Positions 45,077 to 54,077 of a stretch of 64,000 nucleotides of DNA are shown one piece after another. Every line of letters begins with the position of its first letter. Position 1 is the first letter of the stretch. This DNA is from Cyclobacteriaceae bacterium. Its GTDB lineage: Bacteria; Bacteroidota; Bacteroidia; Cytophagales; Cyclobacteriaceae. The stretch spans positions 484,613 to 548,612 of the forward strand of contig JAEUUA010000023.1 of NCBI GenBank assembly GCA_016787755.1. Direction: 5' to 3'. The position numbers and the translations under genes are program-made. The notes below the pieces were generated by a model. It was not told the origin of the DNA, did not search any database, and saw only the letters and a list, made by a program, of their open reading frames with translations.

Positions 45077-45409
45077 ATGATCACATTAGAAGATTTTAAT
45101 AAAATTGACTTTAGGTCAGGCACCATAGTAAGGGTGGAACCGTTCCCGGAGGCAAGAAAACCTGCTTTTAAGCTCTGGATCGATTTAGGACCCGATTTAG
45201 GGATAAAAAAATCCAGCGCCCAAATAACGGATTTATATTCAATCGACTCGTTGCAAGGCAAAAAGGTGGTATGCGTAGTGAATTTTAAACCCCGCCAAAT
45301 TGCCACTTTTATTTCTGAAGTTCTTGTCACCGGTTTCCCTGATGAGAAGAATAGAATTGTCTTAACTACAGTTGATGGGGTTGTTTCAAACGGATCTAAA
45401 CTTTTCTAG
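45077..45409 (+). CDS. csaA: CsaA-like tRNA-binding protein
   Basis: A 110-residue single-domain protein of the tRNA-binding OB fold (as in the tail of methionyl- and phenylalanyl-tRNA synthetases). Landmarks are '[24 protein letters not shown]' at the start, '[15 protein letters not shown]' and '[20 protein letters not shown]'. The family includes the export-related chaperone CsaA. Start at ATG 45077. murF-alr follows after three bases, so the two are co-transcribed. Confidence 0.92.
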   Translation: MITLEDFNKIDFRSGTIVRVEPFPEARKPAFKLWIDLGPDLGIKKSSAQITDLYSIDSLQGKKVVCVVNFKPRQIATFISEVLVTGFPDEKNRIVLTTVDGVVSNGSKLF

Positions 45410-45412
45410 TTC

Positions 45413-47848
45413 ATGATCCTATTTTCATCGCTTGAGAAAATGTGTGATGGAAAGGTGCTTCAGCTTTTCAACGATCATCCCGTACAAGACTTGTTTATTG
45501 ATAGCCGCAAGTCAGTTCTTACCCAACAATCTGTATTCTTCGCCATTGCAGGTGACCGACATAATGGGCATCACTATATTTCTGGTTTGTACAAAGCAGG
45601 CACACGCCAATTTGTTGTAGAGGAAAATATTAATGCTTCTCAATTTCCCGAAGCCAATTTTTTGCTTGTCAAGTCTTCGCGCAAAGCGCTACAAATGTTG
45701 GCTGCATACAATCGGAAGTCATGCAACATTCCGGTTATCGGAATAACAGGAAGCAACGGGAAGACAATTATCAAGGAATGGCTTTTTCAGCTTTTGCCTG
45801 ATTTAAAAATTGTTAAAAATCCTGGGAGTTATAATTCACAGGTGGGGGTCCCGCTTTCCGTTTGGAACATGCACCCTCATCACGAATTGGGAATTTTTGA
45901 AGCAGGAATTTCCAGGCCAGGGGAAATGGAGAATCTTGAAAAAATTATTCAGCCAACCATCGGTATTTTTTCAAATATAGGAAGTGCGCATGATGAAGGC
46001 TTTTCGGATCAACAAGAAAAAGTAAGAGAGAAGTTGAAATTATTTACACGTACAGAAATTCTTGTATGCAGTGCAGATCAACCTCAATTGCTGGAAGAAA
46101 TTAATAAAACAAAACTTAAAACTCTAACATGGGGGTTTAACTCGGGCGCACACTTTCAGGTGAGCCAACGGGAGAATAAATTTTTACTAAAGTCACACAA
46201 AGAAGAATTTGAAATAACTCTCCCGTTTTCGGACAAGGCTTCCGTTGAAAACATTTTACACTGTATTGTTATCCTTCGATACCTGAACTATTCTCCACAA
46301 ATAATTCAAGAACGGATTCATCGGTTGCGATCTGTTCCCATGCGGCTTGAGTTGAAACAGGGGATCAATAATTGTCAGGTAATTGATGATAGTTACAATA
46401 ATGATTTAGCCGGCCTTCAGGTGGGGCTTGATTTTTTAGGGAGTTTACCCAATAAAAAGACGGTTATTCTCTCTGATGTTTTACAATCAGGTCTTGATGA
46501 CGAAGCGTTGGTTCCTCGCATTTCTGAATTACTTGCTCAAAGTGGCATCGATCGGTTCATTGCTATTGGGAAAATACTATTTGAGCAGCAGCAGAAGTTT
46601 GATAACCTTAGGTGTCAACGCAGCTTTTATAGAAGCACGGAAGATGCATTGAGTCAATTTAACTGGGATGACCTTAATCGTGAAACCATTCTTGTAAAGG
46701 GAGCACGCTCATTTCAGTTTGAAAGAATAACGGCCCGTATTCAGCGAAAGATTCATGGAACCCGCATGGAGATTGACCTGAACAAAATGGTTCACAATCT
46801 GAATTTCTTCAAGTCGAGATTGAACCCGGGGGTTAAGGTAATGGTGATGGTGAAGGCTTTTGCTTATGGAAGCGGCAGCGAAGAGGTAGCCAGTTTGCTG
46901 CAATATCACAAGGTTGATTATTTAGGGGTTGCATACGCGGATGAAGGGATTGAACTTAGAAAGAGCCAGATTCATTTGCCAATTATGGTAATGAACCCTA
47001 CGGAAGAAAGCTTTTCTGCGATTATTTCCAATAACCTGGAGCCGGTGATTTACAGTGTTGAAATATTCAATGCACTTCTGGAATACCTTCAAGGTAATCG
47101 CTGCCGAATTCATTTAGAAATAGAAACGGGGATGCACCGCCTGGGGTTAGAACAAGACAATTTAGAAGAAGTAATTTCTCACCTAAAGCAGAATAAAAAT
47201 ATTTCTATTGCCAGTATATTTTCTCATTTGGCAGGTGCCGATGATTCCAATCATGATGAGTATTCTAGTCGTCAAATGGAGCGATTTGAATCAGCCTATG
47301 AAAAAATTTCCAGCGAGCTCAACGTAAGACCGATCCGTCACATTTTAAACTCATCGGGTATTTTGCGGTTCCCTTATTTTCAAATGGATATGGTGAGGCT
47401 GGGGATTGGTTTATATGGTGTTAATCCTACGGAAGAATCCTTTGATCAACTTCAGCCTGTAGCAACACTCAAAACGGTTATTTCGCAAATAAAGAATATT
47501 AAAGAAGGCGAATCGGTGGGGTATGGTCGGTGGGGCAAAGCAGTGCACGACATGAAGATAGCCACCATTGCAATTGGCTATGCCGATGGGTTTAGCCGGA
47601 GTTTTAGCAAAGGAGCTGGTTCTGTTCTAATTAATGGAAAGCGGGCACCTGTGTTTGGCAATGTTTGCATGGACATGACCATGGTTGACATTACCGAAAT
47701 AGAAGCAAAGGAAGGTGACGAAGTAATTGTTTTTGGTGAAGGTCTAACAATCCATGAGGTAGCAGGAAACGCTAAAACAATTCCTTACGAGATTCTTACC
47801 AGCACAAGTGAGCGCGTGAAGCGTATCTTTTTTACGGATAGCTTTTAA
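45413..47848 (+). CDS. MurF-alanine racemase fusion
   Basis: Bifunctional peptidoglycan precursor enzyme. The MurF half (1-~450) ligates D-Ala-D-Ala to UDP-MurNAc-tripeptide; its P-loop is GITGSNGKTIIKEWL near 112-126. The racemase half (~455-811) makes D-alanine; the PLP lysine is K481 in VMVKAFAYGSG and the partner Tyr is in the GYADGFSRSF segment near 722. At 811 residues this is the Bacteroidota fusion. Supplying D-alanine and using D-Ala-D-Ala in one chain links two steps of the wall pathway. Its stop overlaps by four bases the stop of a 48-residue gene on the other strand. Confidence 0.95.
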   Translation: MILFSSLEKMCDGKVLQLFNDHPVQDLFIDSRKSVLTQQSVFFAIAGDRHNGHHYISGLYKAGTRQFVVEENINASQFPEANFLLVKSSRKALQMLAAYNRKSCNIPVIGITGSNGKTIIKEWLFQLLPDLKIVKNPGSYNSQVGVPLSVWNMHPHHELGIFEAGISRPGEMENLEKIIQPTIGIFSNIGSAHDEGFSDQQEKVREKLKLFTRTEILVCSADQPQLLEEINKTKLKTLTWGFNSGAHFQVSQRENKFLLKSHKEEFEITLPFSDKASVENILHCIVILRYLNYSPQIIQERIHRLRSVPMRLELKQGINNCQVIDDSYNNDLAGLQVGLDFLGSLPNKKTVILSDVLQSGLDDEALVPRISELLAQSGIDRFIAIGKILFEQQQKFDNLRCQRSFYRSTEDALSQFNWDDLNRETILVKGARSFQFERITARIQRKIHGTRMEIDLNKMVHNLNFFKSRLNPGVKVMVMVKAFAYGSGSEEVASLLQYHKVDYLGVAYADEGIELRKSQIHLPIMVMNPTEESFSAIISNNLEPVIYSVEIFNALLEYLQGNRCRIHLEIETGMHRLGLEQDNLEEVISHLKQNKNISIASIFSHLAGADDSNHDEYSSRQMERFESAYEKISSELNVRPIRHILNSSGILRFPYFQMDMVRLGIGLYGVNPTEESFDQLQPVATLKTVISQIKNIKEGESVGYGRWGKAVHDMKIATIAIGYADGFSRSFSKGAGSVLINGKRAPVFGNVCMDMTMVDITEIEAKEGDEVIVFGEGLTIHEVAGNAKTIPYEILTSTSERVKRIFFTDSF

Positions 47849-47991
47849 TCTAACGCATTTATGGTGACCCAATAGCGATAAGCAACCAATGCCTGATCGA
47901 ATTTTGAAAGCCGTGTGATATCCTTCTGGCTAAAGCGCGGCATAATTACTTTATTAATTTTTGCGAGGATTCTGAATGCAGTTTTTTTCAT
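47845..47991 (-). CDS. 48-residue protein, conserved-looking small ORF
   Basis: ATG at 47991 to TAA at 47845. The product is basic with a helical start (MKKTAFRILAKINKV) and ends YRYWVTINALD. The whole chain reads like a real small protein, not random sequence: 'KDITRLSKFDQALVAYRYWVT'-like ending resembles short Bacteroidota proteins that I have seen annotated, probably wrongly, as SsrA-binding protein; this is from memory. It lies 22 bases after the 45-residue gene on the same strand and overlaps the murF-alr stop by four bases. Confidence 0.72.
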   Translation of the reverse strand: MKKTAFRILAKINKVIMPRFSQKDITRLSKFDQALVAYRYWVTINALD

Positions 47992-48013
47992 CGAATATTT
48001 TTTTATTCACCTC

Positions 48014-48151
48014 TTAACCACAACCAAGATTCTTTTTCAAATCTCTTTTTGGCAATCCACCAAAATCAAATTGATCGTTTGTTTCCTGCTGTATGGGTTC
48101 GGAAATTTTTTCTGGCTTACTCTTTTTAGGTTTCGAAACTTTCTTTTTCAT
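48014..48151 (-). CDS. 45-residue Lys-rich protein ending in LGCG
   Basis: ATG at 48151 to TAA at 48014. The first half is a Lys/Pro/Glu-rich, probably disordered stretch (MKKKVSKPKKSKPEK), and the second is a short motif 'FDFGGLPKRDLKKNLGCG' with a single Cys second from the end. The compact C-terminal motif looks conserved. The start ATG overlaps the TGA of the upstream 36-codon frame (ATGA), typical of coupled translation. No family assigned. Confidence 0.65.
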   Translation of the reverse strand: MKKKVSKPKKSKPEKISEPIQQETNDQFDFGGLPKRDLKKNLGCG

Positions 48152-48258
48152 GATCTCAAATACTCATCCATGTGCAATTGATAAAGAATTTCTAAAGCAT
48201 GAATATAATCATTGTTTAACTCTTCATGTAAACCTATATTCGCGTTGTTTAAAATCAA
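48148..48258 (-). CDS. Possible 36-residue acidic protein (TTG start)
   Basis: The frame from TTG at 48258 to TGA at 48148 encodes an acidic helical peptide (LHEELNNDYIHALEILYQLH) that overlaps the next start as ATGA. The TTG lies only 12 bases from the divergent feoA start, leaving little room for a promoter, so the exact start and even its expression are uncertain. Confidence 0.35.
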   Translation of the reverse strand: MILNNANIGLHEELNNDYIHALEILYQLHMDEYLRS

Positions 48259-48270
48259 TCTAAATAAGAA

Positions 48271-48501
48271 GTGGATTTAAAAAGGAATGTGGCAGGCATG
48301 AAACCCGGTGAAACAGGAGTAATTTCTGGTTTTTCGGACGATACGCTTTCGGCTAAACTCCTTGAAATGGGATTCCTTCCCGGAACCGCAGTTCGCTTTA
48401 ATTTTAGTGCCCCTTTCGGGGATCCGGTTTGTGTAAGTGTCTCGGGGTACGACTTGTCGCTTAGGCTGGAGGAGGCTTCTACCATTGTGATTTTGAGTTA
48501 G
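48271..48501 (+). CDS. feoA: FeoA family protein (ferrous iron transport)
   Basis: A 76-residue SH3-like cytoplasmic partner of FeoB. Landmarks: GMKPGETGVISGF, KLLEMGFLPGTAVRF and the final LSLRLEEASTIVIL. The start is GTG at 48271; an internal ATG (residue 10) would cut off the first strand. feoB begins two bases after the stop. Confidence 0.9.
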   Translation: MDLKRNVAGMKPGETGVISGFSDDTLSAKLLEMGFLPGTAVRFNFSAPFGDPVCVSVSGYDLSLRLEEASTIVILS

Positions 48502-48503
48502 AC

Positions 48504-50615
48504 ATGGATGGCAATCGGAAAAAAATAGCGCTCGTAGGCAAACCCAATTCAGGTAAATCCTCCCTATTTAATCAACTGACGGGTTTAAATCAGAAGATTG
48601 GAAACTTTCCTGGCATCACCGTAGATAAGCGGACGGGAATAACTCTGTTAGCCAATCGTGAGCAAGCAGAAATCATAGACTTGCCAGGCATCTATAGTCT
48701 TTATCCGCGCACCTTGGATGAGAAAATTGTTGCTGAAATTTTTGCGGATCAAAAAGGTGAACACTTTCCGGATTGTGTAGCCCTTGTGGCCGATGCAACC
48801 AATCTAAAAAACTGCATGCTGTTGCTGACGCAACTTATGGACTTAAAGCTGCCGGTAGTGCTTGTATTGAATATGATGGACTTGGCCGCAAAGTCGGGTC
48901 AGAGTATTGATATTCAAGGGTTGTCAGCCTCCTTGGATTTACCCGTAGTGATGATCAATGCGCGTAAAGGCGAGGGCATTCAAGAGTTAAAAAAAGTTTT
49001 GTCTGGCTCGGTTGTGCCATCGCGTAAATCTGTTTTCCAAATAGGAGATGAGATTAAACCCTTGGTAAGGAAAATCAAAGAGAAATTTACTCTTACCACT
49101 GATTATGAGGCCTATCATTTCCTTCAACAAACGGAGAGTCTACATTTTCTAAGCAGAGAAGACCGTGACTATATTGAACGTGAGGCAAAAGCTGTAAATT
49201 TTTTCCCGCATAAATATCAAGGAGCGGAAACCATCATGCGCTATGGTTTTATTCAAGACCTCTTAAACAAAGTCATTTTAAAAACCTCCGATCCCGAATG
49301 GAACAAATTTTCGTACCGCATTGATAAAGTACTCACCCATAAAGTGTGGGGATATCTTATTTTCTTTTCGGTACTATTTCTAATCTTCCAATCTATTTTT
49401 GCCTGGGCGCAGGTGCCCATGGATTTTATTGATTCATCGTTCGCTAAGCTCAGCAATTTCCTTGATCAATCTTTTCCAGATGGACCACTCTTTGATTTAA
49501 TTACACAAGGTATTATTCCCGGCATTGGAGGCATTCTTATTTTCATTCCGCAAATAGCCATTTTGTTCGCGTGTATTTCAATCCTTGAGGAAAGTGGATA
49601 TATGGCCCGAGTAGTTTTTCTTATGGATAAAATCATGCGGAAGTTTGGATTGAATGGTAAAAGTGTCGTGCCTTTAATCTCAGGGCTTGCCTGCGCTATT
49701 CCGGCCATTATGGCTACCCGAACCATCGAGAACTGGAAAGAAAGGTTAATCACAATTTTCGTTACACCCTTTATGAGTTGTTCAGCCCGGCTTCCGGTAT
49801 TTACTATTTTGGTTGCACTCATCATTCCAGAGAATAAGCTCTTTGGATTTTTTAACTATCAGGGGTTAGTATTAATGAGTCTATACCTACTTGGGTTTAT
49901 AGCGGCTATACTGTCTGCCTTAGTGATGAAGTTCTTGCTGAAGACAAAAGAGAAAAGCTATTTAATTATGGAGATGCCTACCTACCGCAGACCTAAGTGG
50001 GCAAATGTTGGATATACCGTAGTCGAGAAAACGAAAGCATTTGTTTTTGAGGCTGGTAAAATCATTTTAGCTATTTCTGTCATACTTTGGGTGCTGGCAA
50101 GCTACGGACCTGGCGATAAAATGCAGCAAGCTGAAGAAGTGGTTCGCTTCCAATCAAGTCAGCGCCAGATATCTGAGCAAGAACTTGAGGCGCAAATATC
50201 GTCAACCCGATTGGAGCACTCTTATGCTGGTATTATGGGGAAAACGTTAGAGCCTGTAATAAGACCTTTGGGGTACGATTGGAAAATCGGAATAGCGTTG
50301 GTCACCTCATTTGCGGCACGCGAGGTATTTGTAAGCACGATTGCAACCATTTATAGTTTAGGAAGCACCGATGATGAACAAACAATTAAAGGCAGATTAA
50401 AATCAGAAATCAATCCTGAAACAGGCGGACCCAGATATACTCGCGCGGTTGGATTTTCATTACTTGTATTTTATACATTAGCCATGCAATGCATGAGTAC
50501 TTTGGCAATCGTTAAACGCGAAACAAAGGGCTGGACGTGGCCATTAATTCAACTTGGATATATGACCGTCCTGGCATACTTATCGGCATTCGCAATTTTT
50601 CAAATTATGTCCTAA
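48504..50615 (+). CDS. feoB: Ferrous iron transporter FeoB
   Basis: A 703-residue inner-membrane Fe(II) transporter with a cytoplasmic G domain. G1 is GKPNSGKSSLFN (12-23), G2 region NFPGITVDKRTG, G3 DLPGIYSL, and G4 appears as VLNMMDLA. The membrane half (~280-703) has the two Gate repeats, marked by 'SCARLPVFTILVALIIP'-like and 'AAREVFVSTIATIYSLGS' segments, both with conserved Cys/Arg positions. Length is a little under the E. coli protein (773). Forms an operon with feoA. Confidence 0.95.
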   Translation: MDGNRKKIALVGKPNSGKSSLFNQLTGLNQKIGNFPGITVDKRTGITLLANREQAEIIDLPGIYSLYPRTLDEKIVAEIFADQKGEHFPDCVALVADATNLKNCMLLLTQLMDLKLPVVLVLNMMDLAAKSGQSIDIQGLSASLDLPVVMINARKGEGIQELKKVLSGSVVPSRKSVFQIGDEIKPLVRKIKEKFTLTTDYEAYHFLQQTESLHFLSREDRDYIEREAKAVNFFPHKYQGAETIMRYGFIQDLLNKVILKTSDPEWNKFSYRIDKVLTHKVWGYLIFFSVLFLIFQSIFAWAQVPMDFIDSSFAKLSNFLDQSFPDGPLFDLITQGIIPGIGGILIFIPQIAILFACISILEESGYMARVVFLMDKIMRKFGLNGKSVVPLISGLACAIPAIMATRTIENWKERLITIFVTPFMSCSARLPVFTILVALIIPENKLFGFFNYQGLVLMSLYLLGFIAAILSALVMKFLLKTKEKSYLIMEMPTYRRPKWANVGYTVVEKTKAFVFEAGKIILAISVILWVLASYGPGDKMQQAEEVVRFQSSQRQISEQELEAQISSTRLEHSYAGIMGKTLEPVIRPLGYDWKIGIALVTSFAAREVFVSTIATIYSLGSTDDEQTIKGRLKSEINPETGGPRYTRAVGFSLLVFYTLAMQCMSTLAIVKRETKGWTWPLIQLGYMTVLAYLSAFAIFQIMS

Positions 50616-50618
50616 TCT

Positions 50619-50637
50619 TACATGATTCTTTCATGTA
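50619..50637. repeat. Palindrome TACATGA-N5-TCATGTA
   Basis: A perfect 7-bp inverted repeat with a five-base spacer, four bases after the feoB stop and 48 bases before the TerB-like gene. It has no T run, so it is a poor terminator and could be an operator for the TerB-like gene. Confidence 0.5.
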
Positions 50638-50685
50638 GGTTAAATCGATTTAAAAACCCTTATATTTCGTCATAAAACGAACTAA

Positions 50686-51069
50686 ATGGCTGCAAATCGA
50701 AATTCGCAATTGGGTCTCCTGTGTCTTGCCCACATCTTAATCAGTGCCGATGGAATGATCGATCAAAAAGAGTTTGAGGCGTTATCAAAGATTAAAGCAA
50801 AGGAGGGGATACCCGATGTATTGTTTAGAGAATTTGAGGATAACATAAAAGATAAGAAAGGGAAAGACATTTATATAAGTGGCGTTGATTTATTGAATTC
50901 ATGTTCTGATGATGAGAAACTTAATGCATTTGCTCATCTCTATAAAATGGCGGAGGCTGATGGAAATGTTCATATAAAAGAAGTTCGGTTATTGTTATAT
51001 ACCATCAAAAGCTCCCGAATCGAGTTCAATGATGTGGTAGCCAGAGCCAAAGCAATGGTTGATTATTAA
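50686..51069 (+). CDS. TerB-like protein
   Basis: A 127-residue all-helical protein. The two acidic loops typical of the TerB fold are visible: ISADGMIDQKEF (18-29) and EADGNVHIKEVRLL (90-103). TerB proteins bind metal ions and are linked to tellurite resistance and membrane complexes. It lies between feoAB and purK; the upstream palindrome may control it. Confidence 0.8.
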   Translation: MAANRNSQLGLLCLAHILISADGMIDQKEFEALSKIKAKEGIPDVLFREFEDNIKDKKGKDIYISGVDLLNSCSDDEKLNAFAHLYKMAEADGNVHIKEVRLLLYTIKSSRIEFNDVVARAKAMVDY

Positions 51070-51112
51070 TCACAAAGAGGTATTTTCTCGTTCGCTAATT
51101 TTTTTTGCGCCC

Positions 51113-52252
51113 ATGGCGAATATATTTTATCAAAATTATACTGTAGGAATTTTAGGAGGTGGCCAGTTGGGCCGCATGCTTATTCAAGCAGGTATTGATT
51201 TTAATATCAACTTCAATGTGCTAGATCCTGATGCTCAAGCCCCATGTTCCAGGTTGGCTCCATTCACACAAGGTAACTTAACGGATTATCAAACCGTATT
51301 CGAATTTGGTAAACAATGCGATTTGATAACCATCGAAATAGAAAATGTAAATACTCAAGCACTTGCTGAGTTGGTTAAAGCGGGCAAGAAAGTTTTCCCT
51401 CAACCACACATTATCGAACTGATACAAGACAAACGAATGCAAAAGGAATTTTTTATCAAACATCAAATACCTACTGCTGAGTTTATACTGGTTAACGATC
51501 GAAACGAAGTAGAGGCCAATAAAGATTTCTTTCCTGCTGTAAACAAACTTGGAAAGGAAGGCTATGATGGAAGAGGAGTCCAAATGTTAAGAAGCTCAAA
51601 AGATCTTTCGAAAGGATTTGATGCACCTGGATTGTTGGAGAAGCTAATCGATTTTGAAAAGGAGATTGCAGTAATTGTTTCTCGTAATGAGCACGGAGAA
51701 ATTTCTTCTTATCCGGCTGTTGAAATGATTTTTCATCCGGAAGCGAACTTAGTTGAATATCTTTTTTCACCTGCACAACTCAAGCAATCTATTGCTGTTG
51801 AAGCAGATCGCATTGCGAAAGAAATAATTGAAAAGCTTGATATGGTTGGATTGCTGGCCGTTGAAATGTTTGTAACAAAGGATCAAACTGTTTTGGTAAA
51901 TGAAATCGCTCCAAGGCCGCATAACAGCGGTCATCAAACAATTGAAGGCAACGTTACCTCTCAATATGAGCAGCACTTGCGTGCTATTTTGAATTTATCT
52001 CCAGGCGAAACAACACTTACAAGTCCAAGTGCTATGATAAATCTTTTAGGTGAGGATGGATTTACAGGACTTGCTCAATATGAAGGGTTGGAAGAGGTTA
52101 TGAGGATTTCAGGTGCGCACATTCACCTATACGGAAAGAAGATAACTAAGCCATTTCGTAAGATGGGTCATGTAACTGTATTAGATGCTGATCTGGTTAA
52201 TTTAAAAAAGAAAGCCAACTTTGTAAAAAACACTCTTAAAGTAAAGGCATGA
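51113..52252 (+). CDS. purK: 5-(carboxyamino)imidazole ribonucleotide synthase
   Basis: ATP-grasp enzyme of purine synthesis that makes N5-CAIR from AIR and bicarbonate. ATG 51113 gives [23 protein letters not shown]; an earlier in-frame start would overlap the TerB-like gene. Motifs: GGGQLGRM near 15-22, '[14 protein letters not shown]' (ATP-grasp loop) and '[18 protein letters not shown]' near 263-280. 379 residues. Overlaps purE by four bases. Confidence 0.96.
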   Translation: MANIFYQNYTVGILGGGQLGRMLIQAGIDFNINFNVLDPDAQAPCSRLAPFTQGNLTDYQTVFEFGKQCDLITIEIENVNTQALAELVKAGKKVFPQPHIIELIQDKRMQKEFFIKHQIPTAEFILVNDRNEVEANKDFFPAVNKLGKEGYDGRGVQMLRSSKDLSKGFDAPGLLEKLIDFEKEIAVIVSRNEHGEISSYPAVEMIFHPEANLVEYLFSPAQLKQSIAVEADRIAKEIIEKLDMVGLLAVEMFVTKDQTVLVNEIAPRPHNSGHQTIEGNVTSQYEQHLRAILNLSPGETTLTSPSAMINLLGEDGFTGLAQYEGLEEVMRISGAHIHLYGKKITKPFRKMGHVTVLDADLVNLKKKANFVKNTLKVKA

Positions 52253-52761
52253 GAAAACCGGTTGTAGGAATTATCATGGGCAGTCAGTCTGATTTGAAAA
52301 TAATGAAAGAAGCTGCCGAGTTTTTAGAAGAATTGAATATTCCATTTGAACTAACTATTGTTTCGGCTCATAGAACCCCACAGCGTATGGCTGATTATGC
52401 TTCATCCGCGCGCTCGCGAGGGTTGCGCGTAATTGTTGCTGGCGCAGGAGGGGCGGCACATCTGCCTGGCATGGTGGCATCGTTTACTTCTTTGCCAGTA
52501 ATTGGGGTACCCATAAAATCTTCAAACTCTATTGATGGATGGGATTCCGTACTATCTATTTTGCAGATGCCTGCCGGAGTTCCCGTGGCAACCGTGGCGT
52601 TAAATGGGGCAAAGAATGCGGGTATTTTAGCAGCGCAAATTTTAGGAAGTGATAATAAGTTTATTGCCAAGAAATTGGAAGCCTTCAAAAAAAGCCTTCA
52701 AAAGAAGGTAGAAAACTCGTTTCGATCTATTGAAAAGAAGGGCTGGAAGAACAGCGAATAA
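52249..52761 (+). CDS. purE: 5-(carboxyamino)imidazole ribonucleotide mutase
   Basis: Converts N5-CAIR to CAIR, the next step after PurK. Class I PurE motifs: [16 protein letters not shown] (8-23), '[14 protein letters not shown]' with the catalytic His, and '[24 protein letters not shown]' landmarks, here given in part. 170 residues. Its ATG overlaps the purK stop (ATGA), so the two are coupled. Confidence 0.96.
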   Translation: MRKPVVGIIMGSQSDLKIMKEAAEFLEELNIPFELTIVSAHRTPQRMADYASSARSRGLRVIVAGAGGAAHLPGMVASFTSLPVIGVPIKSSNSIDGWDSVLSILQMPAGVPVATVALNGAKNAGILAAQILGSDNKFIAKKLEAFKKSLQKKVENSFRSIEKKGWKNSE

Positions 52762-52813
52762 CATAGTTGAAATAAAATTGTAATTTTCTTCCCCATTTTA
52801 TTGCATGTGATTC

Positions 52814-54076
52814 ATGAATCCGGGAGAAACAGGCTGGCTAAAAGAGTACCTTGACTTTCGCCAAGAGTTGTTGAGAGATATTACAGCGGACCGCAAACAT
52901 TCTTCACACCCTGAGCATTCGTTATATAGCATCATTCAGCCAAGCGGACTTATGTATGGCCAGCCGGTTGGTTCGTACGATTTACCCAATTCCGATGATT
53001 GGAATGAGAAAGACAGAATGAAAATATTATTGGCGGAAAGTTTGATCAGCAGTTCTCTTTTGTTTTATGATAAACCTGTAAAAACACCTGACGAACTTTC
53101 AAAAGTGATTATTAAAACATTGGAGAACATTGGTAATTTTTACAACAACATCTTTCCTGAATTAGCTACTCCTTCGAAAACATTGTTTGGCAAAAGAAAG
53201 ACACCGCTGGAGTTAGCTGAGAAAATTCTTAATAAACGGATTGACCATACTTCAAAGTTTGATACAAATTTCTGGATTCAGTTTTTTCACAATAGTTTGC
53301 TCTTCCTAGACATTTTTATTTTTGGACAATGGATACACACCAATGCAGATCGTATTGTCTCTGATTTTTTTAAGTATGAACGTGAAGAACTACGCTTTTC
53401 AGTAATTAAAATAATTGCTTGCGCGGCTCATTCAAACTCAAAAATTGAACCTGAGGAGCGCAGGTTGCTCGAGTTCTTTCTTCAGAGCACCGAATTGCCT
53501 CACGATAAGAAACGAGAGGCAAAGAAGATATTTGATGAAGGAATTATCCTTGAAGAGATCAACCTTCCAACTAATAATTCATGGATCCTTAAGAAGTATT
53601 TTTTGGAGATAGCCATCCTAACTATTTGGGCTGATAAATTAGTGGAAGAATCTGAATTAGGATTTCTTAAACGCTTGTGCACTTATTTAGGGTTTACTGA
53701 GGATGATCTTGAAAATAGTTTATTAGCGATTGAAGGATTTGTGCTTGAGCATTGGGATAAACTAAACTATCTACAGAATAAGCAAGACTATAATCAGTTG
53801 CGTAAGCAGTTTATTGAGCGGATGCGCAAAGCTACGGGAGCCAATAAAAACCGACTGCTTAACGAAGTGAAGGAAAGCAGGGAGTTGACGGATTTACTTA
53901 AGAAAGCTCGTGCTCATGAATTAAACGAGGAGGAACAAGAACACATGCAAGAATTGCTGATTGCAACAATCAAGACTATTCCAACTTTTGTTATTATATC
54001 TTTGCCACAGCGGTTTCTCACACTTCCGATTCTAATGAAAATTTTGCCTGACAATTTCTTTGCAGAAGTTGCCTGA
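52814..54076 (+). CDS. LETM1-related TerB-domain protein
   Basis: A 420-residue protein. The middle (about 195-320) has a TerB-like helical domain with acidic loops (AHSNSKIEPEERRLLEFF, WADKLVEESELGFLKR). The C-terminus 'VIISLPQRFLTLPILMKIL' (395-413) resembles the LETM1 ribosome-binding-type segment; databases call such proteins 'LETM1-related biofilm-associated protein' as I recall. No clear signal; one hydrophobic stretch (NSLLFLDIFIFGQW). It is convergent with terC, one base apart. Confidence 0.82.
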   Translation: MNPGETGWLKEYLDFRQELLRDITADRKHSSHPEHSLYSIIQPSGLMYGQPVGSYDLPNSDDWNEKDRMKILLAESLISSSLLFYDKPVKTPDELSKVIIKTLENIGNFYNNIFPELATPSKTLFGKRKTPLELAEKILNKRIDHTSKFDTNFWIQFFHNSLLFLDIFIFGQWIHTNADRIVSDFFKYEREELRFSVIKIIACAAHSNSKIEPEERRLLEFFLQSTELPHDKKREAKKIFDEGIILEEINLPTNNSWILKKYFLEIAILTIWADKLVEESELGFLKRLCTYLGFTEDDLENSLLAIEGFVLEHWDKLNYLQNKQDYNQLRKQFIERMRKATGANKNRLLNEVKESRELTDLLKKARAHELNEEEQEHMQELLIATIKTIPTFVIISLPQRFLTLPILMKILPDNFFAEVA

Positions 54077-54077
54077 T

